Source: Castor canadensis
Lineage: Eukaryota; Chordata; Mammalia; Rodentia; Castoridae
Assembly: GCF_047511655.1 (NCBI RefSeq)
Contig: NC_133389.1
Span: 43,000,295 to 43,064,294, forward strand
DNA length: 64,000 bases
Direction: 5' to 3'
Shown here piece after piece: positions 12,201 through 27,200 of this stretch. The translations under genes and the position numbers were made by a program. The notes under the pieces were generated by a model, which worked only from the letters and a program-made list of their open reading frames with translations, was not told where the DNA came from and did no database searches. The first letter of the stretch is position 1. Every line of letters begins with the position of its first letter.

Positions 12201-15200
12201 TGGTGCTCCAGACCACTGCCCTCTGTGTGGTATAACTAGCTAATTCTAAAGCAGATGGACCTAATGGCACAGTAGCTCCAGGGCTCCCCAGGGCCATCAG
12301 CCTGCAGGTTCAGAGGGACTAATGTAAAGGTTGACTGTTACAGAAGTAAGTTGAGTGGGTTAGTCTCAGTTTTTTATGAGTGAGATGTGGTAAGAAAACA
12401 TGACTCCCACCTTCTGCTCTGAGGATGCCAGTAGAACTGAGCTGGGGTTGAGTATGACTGTTTGACGGTGGAGAGGATTCCTACACTCCCTTTAGAGCTG
12501 GTCTAGCCAGGGAGGGTGGGAGCAGGTATTCTCAGATGGTTGCAGATGGTACCTGTGCAAGCATAAGGGCAGGCTGGTCTCTAGTCTCCTGGGAAATCAC
12601 ACTGAGGGGGCCATTCCAGCAGTGGCTTGCTTTTCTCTAGATCTTTCTAGGTAATTGCTTTTAAGTACTTTGTAGATTGCATATTGTAGTCTTCTTACAG
12701 TGCTGGTGGCATACTTTATATTTGAGGCAGAGCAAAAGGCAAGGTTTTGGTTGTAACTTTGTTTTTTCTCTCCAAGATTATCCTGAAGGCAATAATTCAA
12801 GTGACTATCTTGTTCAAACAACGACGTATCTTCCGGAAAACTTCACATATTCACCATACCTTCCCTGTCCAGAAAAACTGCCTTACATGCGTAAGTGTAA
12901 GATAATTTTGACTAAACTATTTACTTGTGTTAGAGTAAAAGAATTAAAACCACACAATTTGAGCACATGAGGATCAGATCATAGTGTGGTACTAATGCTC
13001 ATATTGTGTACAGCATGTTACTGTATTTGTATTAACACTTTTTTGGACGGGGTGATTGAAAAACTCAAGAAAAATGCAAAATGGAGGATAATACATACCT
13101 GTATTTCTCTCATCTAGATTTAAAAATGGATACTTTGGCTTGTTTACTTCCAAATTCATTACTTCCAAACTCATTTAAAGCAGTTTTTAAAATAAAAATT
13201 AATGTTTTGTATCCTTTTGGATATTTTAGGTTGCTACAAATTAAACTAGGTCTTTTGTTGTTTTTATTTTTGATTTTTTGAGACAAGGTCTTGATGCATA
13301 GCCAGGCTGGCCTTGAATTTTAGATCCTTGTGCTTAAAGGTTTGTGCCACCATACCCCCAGCTGAAGTCCTTTTGACACCATCTCTAATGCCTGTTCCCC
13401 ATCCCCCTAGAAGTAACCCTGCCTCTATTATGAGGCTGCTGTGTATTTATATAGTTTATTTTAAACTCTTTTGATGTAGATAGAAAATATAGCTTCAAAG
13501 GTGTTAAGAATTTATGTAAATGGTGTTAAAATACATTTCATTCTGTGTCTTTTGTTTTTAGTTACCTTTTTGAGAGCTACCTATGTTACATACAAGCTGT
13601 AAATTATTTCTCTTAACTGTGGCAGAGTATGTCTTTGTATAATTGTGCCAGATTTTGTGTATCTGTTTCCCACCTGATGGACATTTAGGTGATTTCACTT
13701 TTTTTCAATGACAAAAGAGCAAAAAAAAGCTCATTTTTTTTCCTTGCTATATACTGCAGATTTCTTTGTGTTTATATGCCTGTTTAGTTAAGAATTGATT
13801 CCTGAGGTGGAACTGCTCCATAGGCTGTCTCTGCTTTTCTTGACTTTTTCGTATTTTTCCCCTAAGCAGCTGTACTAATGTGTATCTCTAGTGAACGTAC
13901 CAGTTTGATATTGATGAACTTTTTGGTGTTTTCTAATCCAGTAGGATAAGAAATAGTATCTCATTGTTTTAGTTTTCACTTTCCCTTTTACTAGTGGTTT
14001 TGGGTAGATTTTCATGTTTGTGTTTTTGAATTTTCTGTCTTGTAACTCTTGGTAATGGGTTTTATCAGTTTCTTGCTTGTTATTAGATATTAGAATTGAT
14101 CTGTGGCAGCTCTTTATATTCCTGCAGTGACCATCGTCTGTTGTGTGTGTTTTAAGTATCCTGAGTTTGTCTTTTCATTTGTTTATGGAGTCTTTTTATT
14201 GTACAGAAGTTTAAAATTATGTTTTTTCAAGTATATCATACTTAAGGTTTTTTTCCTTCCTTTGTTGGTCTTAAGAAAGCTCAGAGGCCATAGATGGAGC
14301 CATATAAACCTTTATTTCCTACCATTAATTTTACTATTTTATTTTTAACTTTTGTATGCTACATGTAGTAGTAAACCATCTTTATTAAAACAACAACACT
14401 GTTCTCTGAACTCTCTACCATGGCTATTATTTTGTCATTTGCCTTTCCCCCTATTTAAAGCACACTTTGTATTATATGTTTGTATGTTGATTTTTATGTA
14501 GTCAAGGATGTAACCATCTTTTTATGACTCATTTATTCCTGTATCTCAATGTCCTTTTTTATCAAGATGCTTTTTTGTCTTTTTTTTATTTCTTTATTCA
14601 CTTATTCATATGTGCATACATTGTTTAGGCTATTTCTCCCCTTTTTTGTTTTTTCATGAGTTTTCTTATTAAGGAAATTAGGTGTTTTTGTTTGTTTTGG
14701 CAGTACTGTACTGGAGTTTGAACTCAGGGGGCTCATGCTTGCTAGGCAGGTGCTCTACCACTTGAGCCACTCCACCAGCCAGAAATTAGTTTTTGCCCAT
14801 CATACTTAAGATTATTTTTAGGTAATTGTTTATAGACATTATATTTCTTTTTTTTTTATTCATTTATTCACATGTGCATACATTGTTTGGGTCATTTCTC
14901 CTCCCTGCCCTCCCTCTTCCCCCCTTCCCCCCTCAGTTCCAGGCAGTTTATCACTAGTTCTGTTGAAGAAAAGACATAAGCATAATAAGGAAGACAAACT
15001 GTTTTTGCTAGTCGAGTTAAGGATAGCTATACAGAAATATTCCTAGCATTGCTTTCATGTACATGTGTTGTGACCCATGTGATTCATCTCTAACTGATCT
15101 TTACCCTGGTTACTGATCCCCTTCTCATGAAAACCTCTGTTGCTTTAAGGTTTCTCTATTAGCTCCTCTGGAGTGGGGACATAAAATGCTTTCATGTTTT

Positions 15201-18200
15201 GGGTTTTCTACCTATTTCTATATCACCCATATGTGCTCTCCCCTTGTCATGTGATGCCAGTCCAACCACGTTGCTGCATTTGCCCTAGATCTAATGTCTG
15301 CGTATGAGGGAGAACATACAATTTTTGGTCTTCCAAGCTTAGCTGACCTCACTCAGAATGATGTTCTCCAGTTCCATCCACTTACCTTCAAATGATAAGA
15401 TTTCATTCTTCTTCATGGCTGAGTAAAATTCTATTGTGTACAAGTACCACATTTTCTTGATCCGTTTATCAGTAGTGGGGCATCTTGGTTATTTCCATAA
15501 CTTGGCTATTGCGACTATCGCTGCAATGAATATGGGTGTGCAGGTGCCTCTGGAGTAACCTGTGTTGCATTCCTTTGGGTATATCCCCAGGAGTGGGATT
15601 GCTGGATCATATGGCAGGTCTATGTTTAGATTTTTAAGAAGCCTCCAAATTTTTTTCCAGAGTGGTTGCACCAGCTTGCATTCCCACCAGCACTGGATTA
15701 GGGTTCCTTTTTCCCTACATCCTTACCAACACATGTTGGTGGTTGTATTTTTTGATGATGGCTATTCTAATGGGTGAGGTGGAATCTTAGTATGGTTTTG
15801 ATTTGCATTTCCTTTATGGCTACAGATGGTAAGTATTTTTTCATGTGCTTTTCTGCCATTTGAATTTCTTCTTTTGAGAAAGTTCTGTTTAGTTCAGTTG
15901 CCCATTTTTTAATTGGTCCATTGATTTTAGGAGAGTTTAGTTTCTTAAGTTCCCTGTAAATTCTGGTTATCAGTCCCTTGTCTGATGTATAGCTGGTGAA
16001 TATTTTCTCCCACTCTGGGTGGTCTCTTCAGTTTAGAGACCATTTCTTTTGTTGTGCAGAAGCTTTTTAGTTTTATGAAGTCCCATTTGTCTATCTTTTC
16101 TCTTAGTTGCTAGGCTGCTGGGGTTCTATTGAGGAAGTCCTTGCCTATACCTATTAGTTCCAGAGTGTTTCCTGCTCCTTCTGTAGTAACTTCAGAGTTT
16201 CAGGTCAGATATGTAGGTCCTTGATCCATTTTGAGTTGATACTAGTACAGGGTAATAGATATGGATCTAGTTTCAGTTTCTTGCAGACAGGTAACGACTT
16301 TTCCTAGCAACATTTGTTGAAGAGGCTGTCTTTTCTCCATCATATGTTTTTGGTACCTTTGTCAAAAATGAGGTGGGTATAGTTGTGTGGATTCATATCC
16401 AGATCTTCTGTTCTGTTCCACTGGTCTTCATGTCTGTTTTTGTGCCAGTACCATGCTGTTTTATTGGTATTGCTTTGTAATGTAGTTTGAAGTTGGGTAT
16501 TGTGATACCTCCAGCATTGCTTTTTTTGCTGAGTATTGCCTTGGCTATTCACAGTCTTTTGTGTTTCCAAGTGAACTTTAGAGTAGATTTTTTCAGTATC
16601 TGTGATAAAAGTCATTGGGATTTTGATGGGAATTGCATCAACATGTAGATTGCTTTCGGTAGTACAGACACAGACGTTATATTTCTATAATAAAAGGTGG
16701 TTTTCCACACTAGAGGGTGCATAACAGTCACCTGAATGGTCTTGTACAATATAGTGCCTGCCCCATCCTGTGAATTTCAGTTCCAGTAGGGCCAAAGTGG
16801 CACCAAGAATTTTCATTCTAACAATTCTGATTATGCTGATGTTGATGATTCTTGGGCCATACTTTGAGGTCCCCTGATCTAGAGTAATGAATCTCATCCC
16901 TGGCTGCACAGTAGAATGACTGGAGAGATTTTATCTTATTATTAAAAATAAAAACCAAAAAGACATTCTCAAGTGATTTTGATCTTGCTATCTCTGTGAA
17001 GGTTGGTTGATTTTTGTCACCACGTTTGTCATATTTTGTTATTGAAGCCTTGTTTCCCTAAAAATGAGTGTTTGGTTTCTGCGGTTCCTGAAACCATTGG
17101 GTAATGTATTGTTGAAATATTGATTACAATAATTTCATCTTTGTAATTTTCATTTTCAGGGATTGATAATTTTTAGGAAATCTTTCTATCCTTGGTTTAT
17201 ACACCATTTTCTTCATTAGTACTTTATGAATGTTAATTAAGTTGCTTAAAGGTATCTGCTTGGCAGGCCCTGGTTCTAGCATTCCTCTCCTTGAGTCCTC
17301 CAGCTGCTTGTAAATACCTCTGACTGAGTGCTGGACAGATTGCTTCATGCCTGCTGAGGCTGCCTTTCAACTGGGGTCTTGGTGCTACTGCTACTTTCTT
17401 TTGTCTCCTGAAGAACCTTGCACTCTGTTACAGGAGAGGCTCATACTTGTTTGGCAAGACACCATTTCACAGCAGGCCTCCTCTTGGGCTGCCACCTTTG
17501 GGTTCAGTACCAGTCCTATGTCCAGTTAGTGGTGGCCAGGGTGGTGACTGGGTTAGTTGGTAGAAAAGATGGCCATATATTGGTAACACTTAAGAAAGGG
17601 ACTATGGGTACAAGTAACGTAAGAAGGCTTTTGCCAAGAGGGCCTTACGTGAACCATCCTGAAGAGCCCCTTTACTGGTCATGTGACCTCAGCGAAGTAG
17701 AACCTCAGCATACCTATCTGTAAAACCTCAGATTACAGTATCATTTTCAGAGTGTTGTGAGCATGAAGTGAAGCTCAGTGCTTGGAGCTTGATAGATTTC
17801 ATTTGCTTCTCTCTTTCCTTCTCCCTGCTTCTTTGAATGATGAAGCCAGACTTCATAATGTTGAACGGAATGAGAAACCTATGAGAAATGTGAGGAGCTA
17901 AGAAGTTTTATACTTATACTTAGCTACACGTCTTTATTTCTTTTTTTAATTAACAGGATATTTCCCATTGATGATAGAGAACAACATAATGAAATACCTA
18001 CATGTAAAATCATAATATATCACACAAAATAATTGAATATGTCTCCCTGAATAATAGAGTCTACGTGAGAATAAGATCTAGTTGGATGAAAACCATTCAT
18101 GCATGAGTGATACTTAAGTTACCTACAATCACCAAAAGTGAAGTTAAGTTAAAATTGGTGTGTTTGATTATCTTAAGTGTAAGTCCCTAGAGTAGCAGTG

Positions 18201-21200
18201 CAACTAACAGCAATGGCTCTCTATAATGTAAAGCTCGAATTGTTCAAATTGAAATTGGGGAAAATGCATTTCATGGATTTCAGCGATCTTCAATATTTAA
18301 TAGTGGTCAATTACACTATAAAATATATTTTACTGTGTATTACTTACATGAAGAATATGAGTGAATACTTCATTACTGTTAGTATTTATAGATTCTCCAG
18401 AGGGAAAATCCACTTTTGGCTTTATTGGATTTAGTAAGACTCTTCATGCTAACTAAGTAAAATAAAAAATATTACCTTATCTAGAGAAAAAAAACATAAG
18501 AAACAGTAAGTGCTTGGCATGAATGTTTTGATTTTTATTTTTCTGGGTGAAGTAGAAATGGAATATGTCAACTGTATACTTTTCATTAAAATAAAGATAG
18601 GCTTACCTGTAGCTTTCATATCCTTTAATTCTTAGGCAAATAATATGTTTTTAGTAACTTTTATATCCTGTCCTACTATAGTTCCCTTTATGATTTAACT
18701 CTGGTACTTACTACAGTTGCTAATACTATGACTATAGCAAAAGCTATAAGGACCTTTTTTTTTTAAATGAACTTAAATCATTCAAATGAAAATGAACAAA
18801 GAGGGAGAAGATAAGAAAATAAACTTTAGAAAAACTCAAATAATGTTTAATGTAGCAAACCATCATGCACATGTTTACTACAAAAAGAGATGGGAGCCAT
18901 TTTACAGTGGACAAGTGATTGCTTATTGTTGCAGCAAGCCTGGGTGTTCACAGTGGCAGGCAGAGAGGAGCAAAGCAAATGTGATCCTGTAGGTACCTGC
19001 TAGAAGCAGGTAACACCTAGAGATCAGTAGTGTGCTGCTTGAAAGGAAAGGAATGAAGTGAGCAGAGAGAGGGGACACTGGGCAGGGCTGGGTCTTTGGG
19101 GATGTTTCAATAGGTGACAGAGAGCCTCAGGCTGAAGGAGGAGGAGTCTGTGTGTTCTACAGGGAAGAGGGGTTCATTCCAGCTGGAGGGCTGTGTGGGA
19201 CATGAAGCTGAACATGAAAGTGAAGGCCTGTGGAAGCACTAAGGAACGGCGCGGCATCTATGAGATAGGCTTCTGAGGGAGCAGGCCCTGTGCTTGTATG
19301 CAGAGGTTGACTTAGGAGCTGCTGTTTTTTTCTCTCAAGTGAGAGTGCACAGGTTTCAGAGGATCTTGGGGCAGCAAAGGGTTTGCCAAAACCCAATAAA
19401 CACTGCTCTAGGGGAATGGAGAGCCAATGACTCAGGCAGATGAATGTTGGAATAGAGTTGTACATCACAAGGATTATTTAGGTGAGAAGTGGAAAAATGG
19501 AAGAGAATGGGGAGATGCTAGAATCAGCATCACAAGGGGCCAAGAGGAAAAGACAGGGTGTGTGTCAAGTCTGTGGTGTTGGAAAGAGGAGGCAACACAA
19601 AAAAGCTGCTGTGTGCTCTTGGCCAGATGTCAGACCCAACTGAGAGGGCAGGGTTAATTCCAGCTTTATGGCTCAGTGACTGCTAACTGAAACAAGCAAC
19701 ATAGGAAAAACATTTTTCAAGAGTGGGAAATCAGTGAGTTCAGTTGGGCATGTTTTGTTTGAAGTTTGAAGTTCCAGAGAATTGACATGGGGTCCGAGTT
19801 TTGAAGGAGAGGTAAGGAGGACTGAAGATAAGAGGAAGTGAGACAGGAAGAAGGCTGAGAATGGGGCCCTGAGAGGATCAGCACGTACAGGGCTGCCGAA
19901 GGTTGGTCAGTCCAGAAGAGGAAACTGGTAAGGATATAGGAAGTCAGAGTCAGAGAACAGTGTCCGAGGGGCCACCAAGGAGAGTGTTCCAAGGAGAGCA
20001 GGTAGAATGAGGAGCTGTGAAAAGGCCATGTAGAAAACTAGTGCAAGCAATTTCAGTACAGTAGTTGGTAAGAAGCAAACCATTCTGTTCTGAGAAGTGA
20101 ACTGTAGGTAAAGACTGGTTGATTTTTTTTTTTTTAAATAAAGTTTGGTGGCAAAGGGAAGGAGAATGGGCGGGGGTGTGGTTAACTAAAAGGCTGTTTA
20201 GGAGAAGATGGCCACAAGCATGTTGTACCATTACAGAAAGTGTAGTGTGGGAAGAAGAGGGAGAACAACATGCTGGGGATCTCTGGAGAAAGCCATGGGA
20301 AGGTGGTTGCCCTCAGGTTTGAAGAGTTAGCTGTGGAAAGTGGTAGAGATACCCTTTTCCTGAGGTGACATGGCAGCCCCTTTGGAGGTTAGGTGGAGAG
20401 AGGCAGGGCCTTGCTTCCATGGGCTGATAAAGTAAGAGGCTTTATGTATATAAGGGGGTGGCCAAGAACAACTGAGCAGCTTGAAAGGGGGGAATAAATA
20501 TTTTACAGTTTTTGTAGGGAATGAAAATGTAGTCAGCTAACTAATAACGAATTAAAAAGTGACTGACCAGATAACTAAGAAAGTCCCACCCTGGAGGTGG
20601 GGGACAAATGTACACATAATGTGACACTTGTTTTTGTGGAAAGCTTGCTATGTTAGAGATAATATATCAAGTATTGTCACTCCAATGATGGGACTAATCT
20701 GTGTGTTCATGTAATTTTCTTCAATGCTGGTTATTAGGTGGGAAATTTGAGTATGGAAGGTCATTGCTTCAGAGTTGAGATTGGCAGCCCAAGTGTGGCA
20801 GGTCCAGAAGGGAGTGGAAACAGGGGAGGGTGTTGGTCAGTGTGAAGGTGCTGTGATAGGATAAGGGCCATCAAACTATCTTCGGGGTGTGATTCCAGGA
20901 TGACTATACCTGAATCAGCTGGAAAGCTTGTAAAAATGCAGGCTGACAACAGCCAAACCTCAGACTTCTAGTACAAGTCTGTGTTCTTGGTTGCAAACCA
21001 CAGAATATACTTTATGTGGTTTAAGAAGATAAGAAAGCTGGTTGTGGTGGCTCATGTGTATAAACCTAGTGGGAGGCAGAGATCACAAGAATTGCAACTG
21101 AAGTCCAGCCCTAGCAAAAATTAGTGAGACCCCATCTCAACAAAACACACAAGCATAGTGGTACACCCTGTGATCCCAGATACTCTGGAGGGCATAGGTA

Positions 21201-24200
21201 GGAGGATTGAGGTTTGAGGCTGGATCCCATTAAAAACTGAGACCCTATCTGAGAAATAACCTAAAGCAAAAAGGTGGAGGTGGCTCAAATGGAAGAGAGT
21301 CTGTTTGGCAAGCATAAGGTCCTGAGTTCAAACTCCAGTACTGTCATGAAAAAGTATGAGGTAGCCTACAGAAAATCTGGGTGTCCAAAGAGTTAGACTC
21401 ATAGTTGAGCGGCTCAAACAAGGCTCAAACTTTACTTTGTGATATATCTCTTGGTGCCCTGGTCAGAGCTCTCAGCTACTACCATCAGAGCTCAGATTGG
21501 AAGCAGAGAAATGTTACTGCCTGGGACCCCCAAAGGCAGGAGCTTCTGCCACTACTTACAGTGAAAGGTAGTTTTGCAAAGTACCCCTGACCTCATGCTG
21601 TTTGTTGCTGCATAATCATTTTTGTGTGCATCTGATTGTGTGACTGCTCCTTCCTGTGAGAAGAGCTGGGAGAGTGCATTCTACTTTCTTCCTCTGGGAG
21701 GCAGGACTTAGGCCACTTAGCTGACATACGTCCCAGGTAAAATTGGTGGCCACAAATATGAACCATGGACATCTGCTGACAAAGAAGTGTTGGCGATAGA
21801 GATAGGAACTACACTCTAAACAAGCATACCATTCATATTAGTAAACTACTTTATTAGGAAGTCAGATAGAAAAACAAGAATATAGAAGAGAAGACTGTAT
21901 TTCCACGAGGTTGTGGAGGGAATTAATTGTCTGTGATGGGACAGGTAGGCAGGTAAAAGGGAAAGAAGCTTTATGAGAGGGTATATAGTGGCAGAGTTGA
22001 AAGGCATTCGGTGACAGGTAAGTGACTCTCAGGATGTGGAAGCTATGGAAGCAGAGCTGGGCTGGAGGGACACCTATAGGGGACAGAGCTGAATTAGAAG
22101 ATGATGTGAATATAGGTGAAAACTGTAAAAGAGGTGAATTTTTAGAAGACTGATGATTTATAAAGTGCACATGTGAGTCTGTAGATCCCTTCTTTTATTC
22201 CTGCCCTCAGAATTGAGCACCTTTCATTTAGCACAATTTGAAAGGACGAATACTGTTTGCCTAAGGTAAGGAGCTGGAAGTGGTGGTGTTCTACAAAAAA
22301 CATTGGGGTACAATCAATGGAAATTTCTTGGCAATTGAATGGTTCCAGAAGACACCTTTGAAAAGGCAGGAGGAGAAGATTATAAACTATATTTTCTAAA
22401 CAGACATATCATTCATTTTATAATGTCTTTTTGGGAACAAGAATGAAGCAGTACACTTAACGTTCTTAGTGTAGGGAATGACAACCCCTCCCATCCCCAT
22501 CAGCATGCTAAAACATGAACAAAATTGTCTCAGAAGTAAGAAAATACAGAAGTAATGGTTGTGGATTATGACTTTGAAGGACCTTGTCAGATTATCAGTT
22601 GCCAGGGAGTAGGAAAACAATTTGTAGAGGTCTTACTAAGGGTATGAGGCCCCCAGGGGCCAAGGTTTCTTTGGCATGGGATAGGAAGCAAAGCTGGGAA
22701 CAAAGCAGACTGTTAACTGGAGGTCACAGTTAATCATTCAGAGCAAACCAAGAGAGAACTGTAGCAAGAGAGGCAAATGGGTGTTAAGAAACTGTACTGT
22801 GGTCAAATTAGGAGACAGGAGCATGGGCAGTTCTGGGGGCTGTTATTTTGTGTCAGCTACGCATGGCATACCTTTTACACAAGTGTCTTAAACACAAATT
22901 TTAGCACCTAGTGGAACCAGGGAGTGGTAATATTGGTTGGCAGAGAGGAGTGAGACAGGAACGCACATAACCAGCTTTGCTATTCCCACTCATTAATTGC
23001 ATTCATTTATTCATTCTGTGCCCAATGCACCAAACATTGGAATATGTGACTAAAAACCATTCTGTCTGGTGTTTAGGATGCTCAGGTTTGGTCTCTTGAA
23101 GAACAGTTGAGTAAGAAATCATTTGTTAATCAGAGGTTATACTATTCTAGAAGTTGGGAAGCTTGGGAAAAAACATTTGAAATACACATTGTCTGGTATT
23201 GGCTTCAAAGGGGGACAGTAGGTGACCAAGGCAGGATGGACTCATAACCATTCAGCCTCAGAGATATACCAGGAGGCAGCACAGAGGATGGGAGAGGGAA
23301 TGTGCCATCTTACAACAATTTCTTTCTGACTCTGGAGAGGAATTCATCAAAGGACCATTTCTAGGAGAAATTCAGGTCTTTGACACTGTCATCAGAACTT
23401 TCGAGCTGCACATTTAAAACCGTGAGGGCAGAACTGACAAAAGGCCAAAGAATACAGAATTATGCTTTTGATACTAAAAAATAGAGGCCTAAGATTGAAT
23501 GAAGAAGTCATTTAAAACTTGATTTATAAAGAAAAGAACACTCCCCCTGCCCCCACCCCCTCCCTTACCACCCACTCCGCCCCCTCCCTCTCCCCCCACC
23601 CCCTCGATACCCAGCAGAAACTATTTTGCCCTTATTTCTAATTTTGTTGTAGAGAGTAATAATAGAAGTAATAATAGGAAGGAACAAGGGTTTTTGCTGG
23701 TTGAGATAAGGATAGCTATACAGGGCATTGACTCACATTGATTTCCTGGGCGTGGGTGTTACCTTCTAGGTTAATTCATTTTGATCTAACCTTTTCTCTA
23801 GTTCCTGGTCCCCTTTTCCTATTGGCCTCAGTTGCTTTTAAGGTATCTGCTTTAGTTTCTCTGCAGTAAGGGCAACAAATGCTAGCTAATTTTTTAGGTG
23901 TCTTACCTATCCTCACCCCTCCCTTGTGTGCTCTCGCTTTTATCATGTGCTCAAAGTCCAATCCCATTGTTGTGTTTGCCCTTGATCTAATGTCCACATA
24001 TGAGGGAGAACATAAGATTTTTGGTCTTTTGGGCCAGGCTAACCTCACTCAGAATGATGTTCTCCAATTCCATCCATTTACCAGCGAATGATAACATTTC
24101 GTTCTTCTTCATGGCTGCATAAAATTCCATTGTGTATAGATACCACATTTTCTTAATCCATTCGTCAGTGCTGGGGCATCTTGGCTGTTTCCATAACTTG

Positions 24201-27200
24201 GCTATTGTGAATAGTGCCGCAATAAACATGGGTGTGCAGGTGCTCCCATCACAAAAGCTTGTCCTTTGGGTCCATGCATACCTAACAGACCCAGGCCCAC
24301 TCTGATTCAGCTTCACCAAATGGGAGGCATTGTTGCATGTCTTGCAAATTCAGCATTAGGAAATTATAGTAAATGTTTCCATCTAACCAGGGTGCAACTG
24401 GGTTATTCTTGCAGAGAATAGCAGCAGTAGTTGGGCATATAGGTTGGTGGCCAGACTGACTGGTGGCTTACACTTGTTTCCCTGCCCTTCATCTTTGCCC
24501 TCCAGATTATTGGCAGCCCCTCCCCTTTCCAGGCTCTCAGTTCTTGCACTCTTTCCATTCTGACCCCAGTCCCACCTTCCAAGTAAATGAAATTTATTCC
24601 AGTAAATTATATTATTTACATTTGTTTACAGATTGATTATCCAGTGAATGGATTTCAGCCAAAATATTTATTTTTTTTAACCTTTAAATTTCTTTTTTTT
24701 TTTTTCATTTTTCTTTTATTATTCATATGTGCATACAAGGCTTGGTTCATTTCTCCCCCTGCCCCCACCCCCTCCCTTACCACCCACTCCACCCCCTCCC
24801 GCTCCCCCCCCTCAATACCCAGCAGAAACTATTTTGCCCTTATTTCTAATTTTGTTGTAGAGAGAGTATAAGCAATAATAGGAAGGAACAAGGGGTTTTG
24901 CTGGTTGAGATAAGGATAGCTATACAGGGCATTGACTCACATTGATTTCCTGTGCGTGGGTGTTACCTTCTAGGTTAATTCTTTTTGATCTAACCTTTTC
25001 TCTAGTTCCTGGTCCCTTTTTCCTATTGGCCTCAGTTGCTTTAAGGTATCTGCTTTAGTTTCTCTGCATTAAGGGCAACAAATGCTAGCTAGTTTTTTAG
25101 GTGTCTTACCTATCCTCACCCCTCCCTTGTGTGCTCTCGCTTTTATCATGTGCTCATAGTCCAATCCCCTTGTTGTGTTTGCCCTTGATCTAATGTCCAC
25201 ATATGAGGGAGAACATACGATTTTTGGTCTTTTGGGCCAGGCTAACCTCACTCAGAATGATGTTCTCCAATTCCATCCATTTACCAGCGAATGATAACAT
25301 TTCGTTCTTCTTCATGGCTGCATAAAATTCCATTGTGTATAGATACCGCATTTTCTTAATCCATTCGTCAGTGCTGGGGCATCTTGGCTGTTTCCATAAC
25401 TTGGCTATTGGGAATAGTGCCACAATAAACATAGATGTGCAGGTGCTTCTGGAGTAACAGTCTTTTGGGTATATCCCCAAGAGTGGTATTGCTAGATCAA
25501 ATGGTAGATCGATGTCCAGCTTTTTAAGTAGCCTCCAAATTTTTTTCCAGAGTGGTTGTACTAGTCTACATTCCCACCAACAGTGTAAGAGGGTTCCTTT
25601 TTCCCCGCATCCTCACCAACACCTGTTGTTGGTGGTGTTGCTGATGATGGCTATTCTAGCAGGGGTGAGGTGGAATCTTAGTGTGGTTTTAATTTGCATT
25701 TCCTTTATTGCTAGAGATGGTGAGCATTTTTTCATGTGTTTTCTGGCCATTTGAATTTCTTTTGAGAAAGTTCTGTTTAGTTCACATGCCCATTTCTTTA
25801 TTGGTTCATTAGTTTTGGGAGAATTTAGTTTTTTAAGTTCCCTGTATATTCTGGTTATCAGTCCTTTGTCTGATGTATAATTGGCAAATATTTTCTCCCA
25901 CTCTGTGGGTGTTCTCTTCAGTTTAGAGACCATTTCTTTTGATGAACAGAAGCTTTTTAGTTTTATGAGGTCCCATTTATCTATGCTATCTCTTAGTTGC
26001 TGTGCTGCTGGGGTTTCATTGAGAAAGTTCTTACCTATACCTACTAACTCCAGAGTATTTCCTACTCTTTCTTGTATCAACTTAAGAGTTTGGGGTCTGA
26101 TATTAAGATCCTTGATCCATTTTGAGTTAATCTTGGTATAGGGTGATATACATGGATCTAGTTTCAGTTTTTTGCAGACTGCTAACCAGTTTTCCCAGCA
26201 GTTTTTGTTGAAGAGGCTGCTATTTCTCCATCGTATATTTAACCTTTAAATTTCTAACTAGGGAAGGAAAACACTTGTTCTCAGTTAAAAATTTCAGATT
26301 TAGCCCAGGGAGAGGGAGATGTTAGTCCTCTGGAGCTCAGTGGATCCTTTTCTTCATTTGTCCCTTGAAATCTCAGTAAGTGAACTCATGGGGCTAGGCT
26401 GGGCTGATTGGAGGCTTACCTTACAAGTAAAGAAAAGATGTACCTTCCTGGTTCTGTCACAGCAGGTGATTTTCAAAGGCTTTTTTTTTTTTGTCTTTTC
26501 TTTTTTGGTGCTGGGGTCGAACCCAGGGCCTCACGCATGCTAGGCAAGCGCTGTACCACCGAGCTACATCCCAGCCCTCAAAGGCTTTCTTAAAGGAATG
26601 GAACACTTGAGTGAAACTTAAAGTGGGGGATACCCAGTACATAAAACAGGCTGAAGTGGTCTTAGTTGGGGACGTCCATGTTGTGCTCTGTCCTTCCTCA
26701 GCTCCCCACAAGAGTTCTTCCACTGCGGACAGTTGGAAAGCACATCAGCACTGGCTCATGTTCTTAGAGCTGCCTCCTGTTTCTCTGTCCCTTCCCTTCC
26801 TGTGCACAGGGTCTTCTCTCCAACACCATCACCTTAACTCCGCCCCTCCACCCCCCACCAAATAGTCAGTGTTCATTCTTCCTCCTCTCACTCTCTAATC
26901 ACACTTTCACTCTTCCTAGTGGTGACAGTGCCTGTCCCGGGAGGTTTCTCCCCCTCCCCACTTTTAGAGTAGTGATGTTGCTGTGACTGGCAGGATAACC
27001 TCTTGCCACTGGCCCATCTCTGACCTTCAGCCAGTGGTGTATTAGGTTTTCAGAGCAAAGAGGATGAAGCACATAAGAAAGCTGCAATGGGTTCTGAGAG
27101 ATGTGGATTGGGGAGGCAACCAGGAGGGAGGTTTACTTAGGGAGCCTCAGAATCAGTGACTGATTGGAGGTCGCAGGAGGCCCTCTTCATTGAGCAGAAA

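Larger units (their letters stand above)
6267..12776 (+). other. B4GALT6 intron 2
   Basis: 6.5 kb. It holds a B1-like SINE at 6.57 kb, an antisense ID/tRNA-type SINE at 9.54 kb and a long composite SINE at 11.62-12.08 kb. Stretches at about 7.56-7.75 and 8.63-8.72 kb resemble a diffuse old mammalian repeat (agacatgggagatacagcat) that I cannot name. The rest looks unique, with no further exon. Confidence 0.85.

Noticed and set aside
21275..21345. tRNA-like sequence with A and B boxes
   Set aside because: It belongs to a SINE with an A-rich tail and many sister copies in the window. The cloverleaf is not maintained, so it is not a tRNA gene. The same applies to the copies at 54937, 55806, 56163 and 57229.
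25613..26080. 155-codon open frame on the minus strand
   Set aside because: It is a leftover of LINE-1 ORF2 ([30 protein letters not shown]) inside a 5'-truncated copy, not a host gene.
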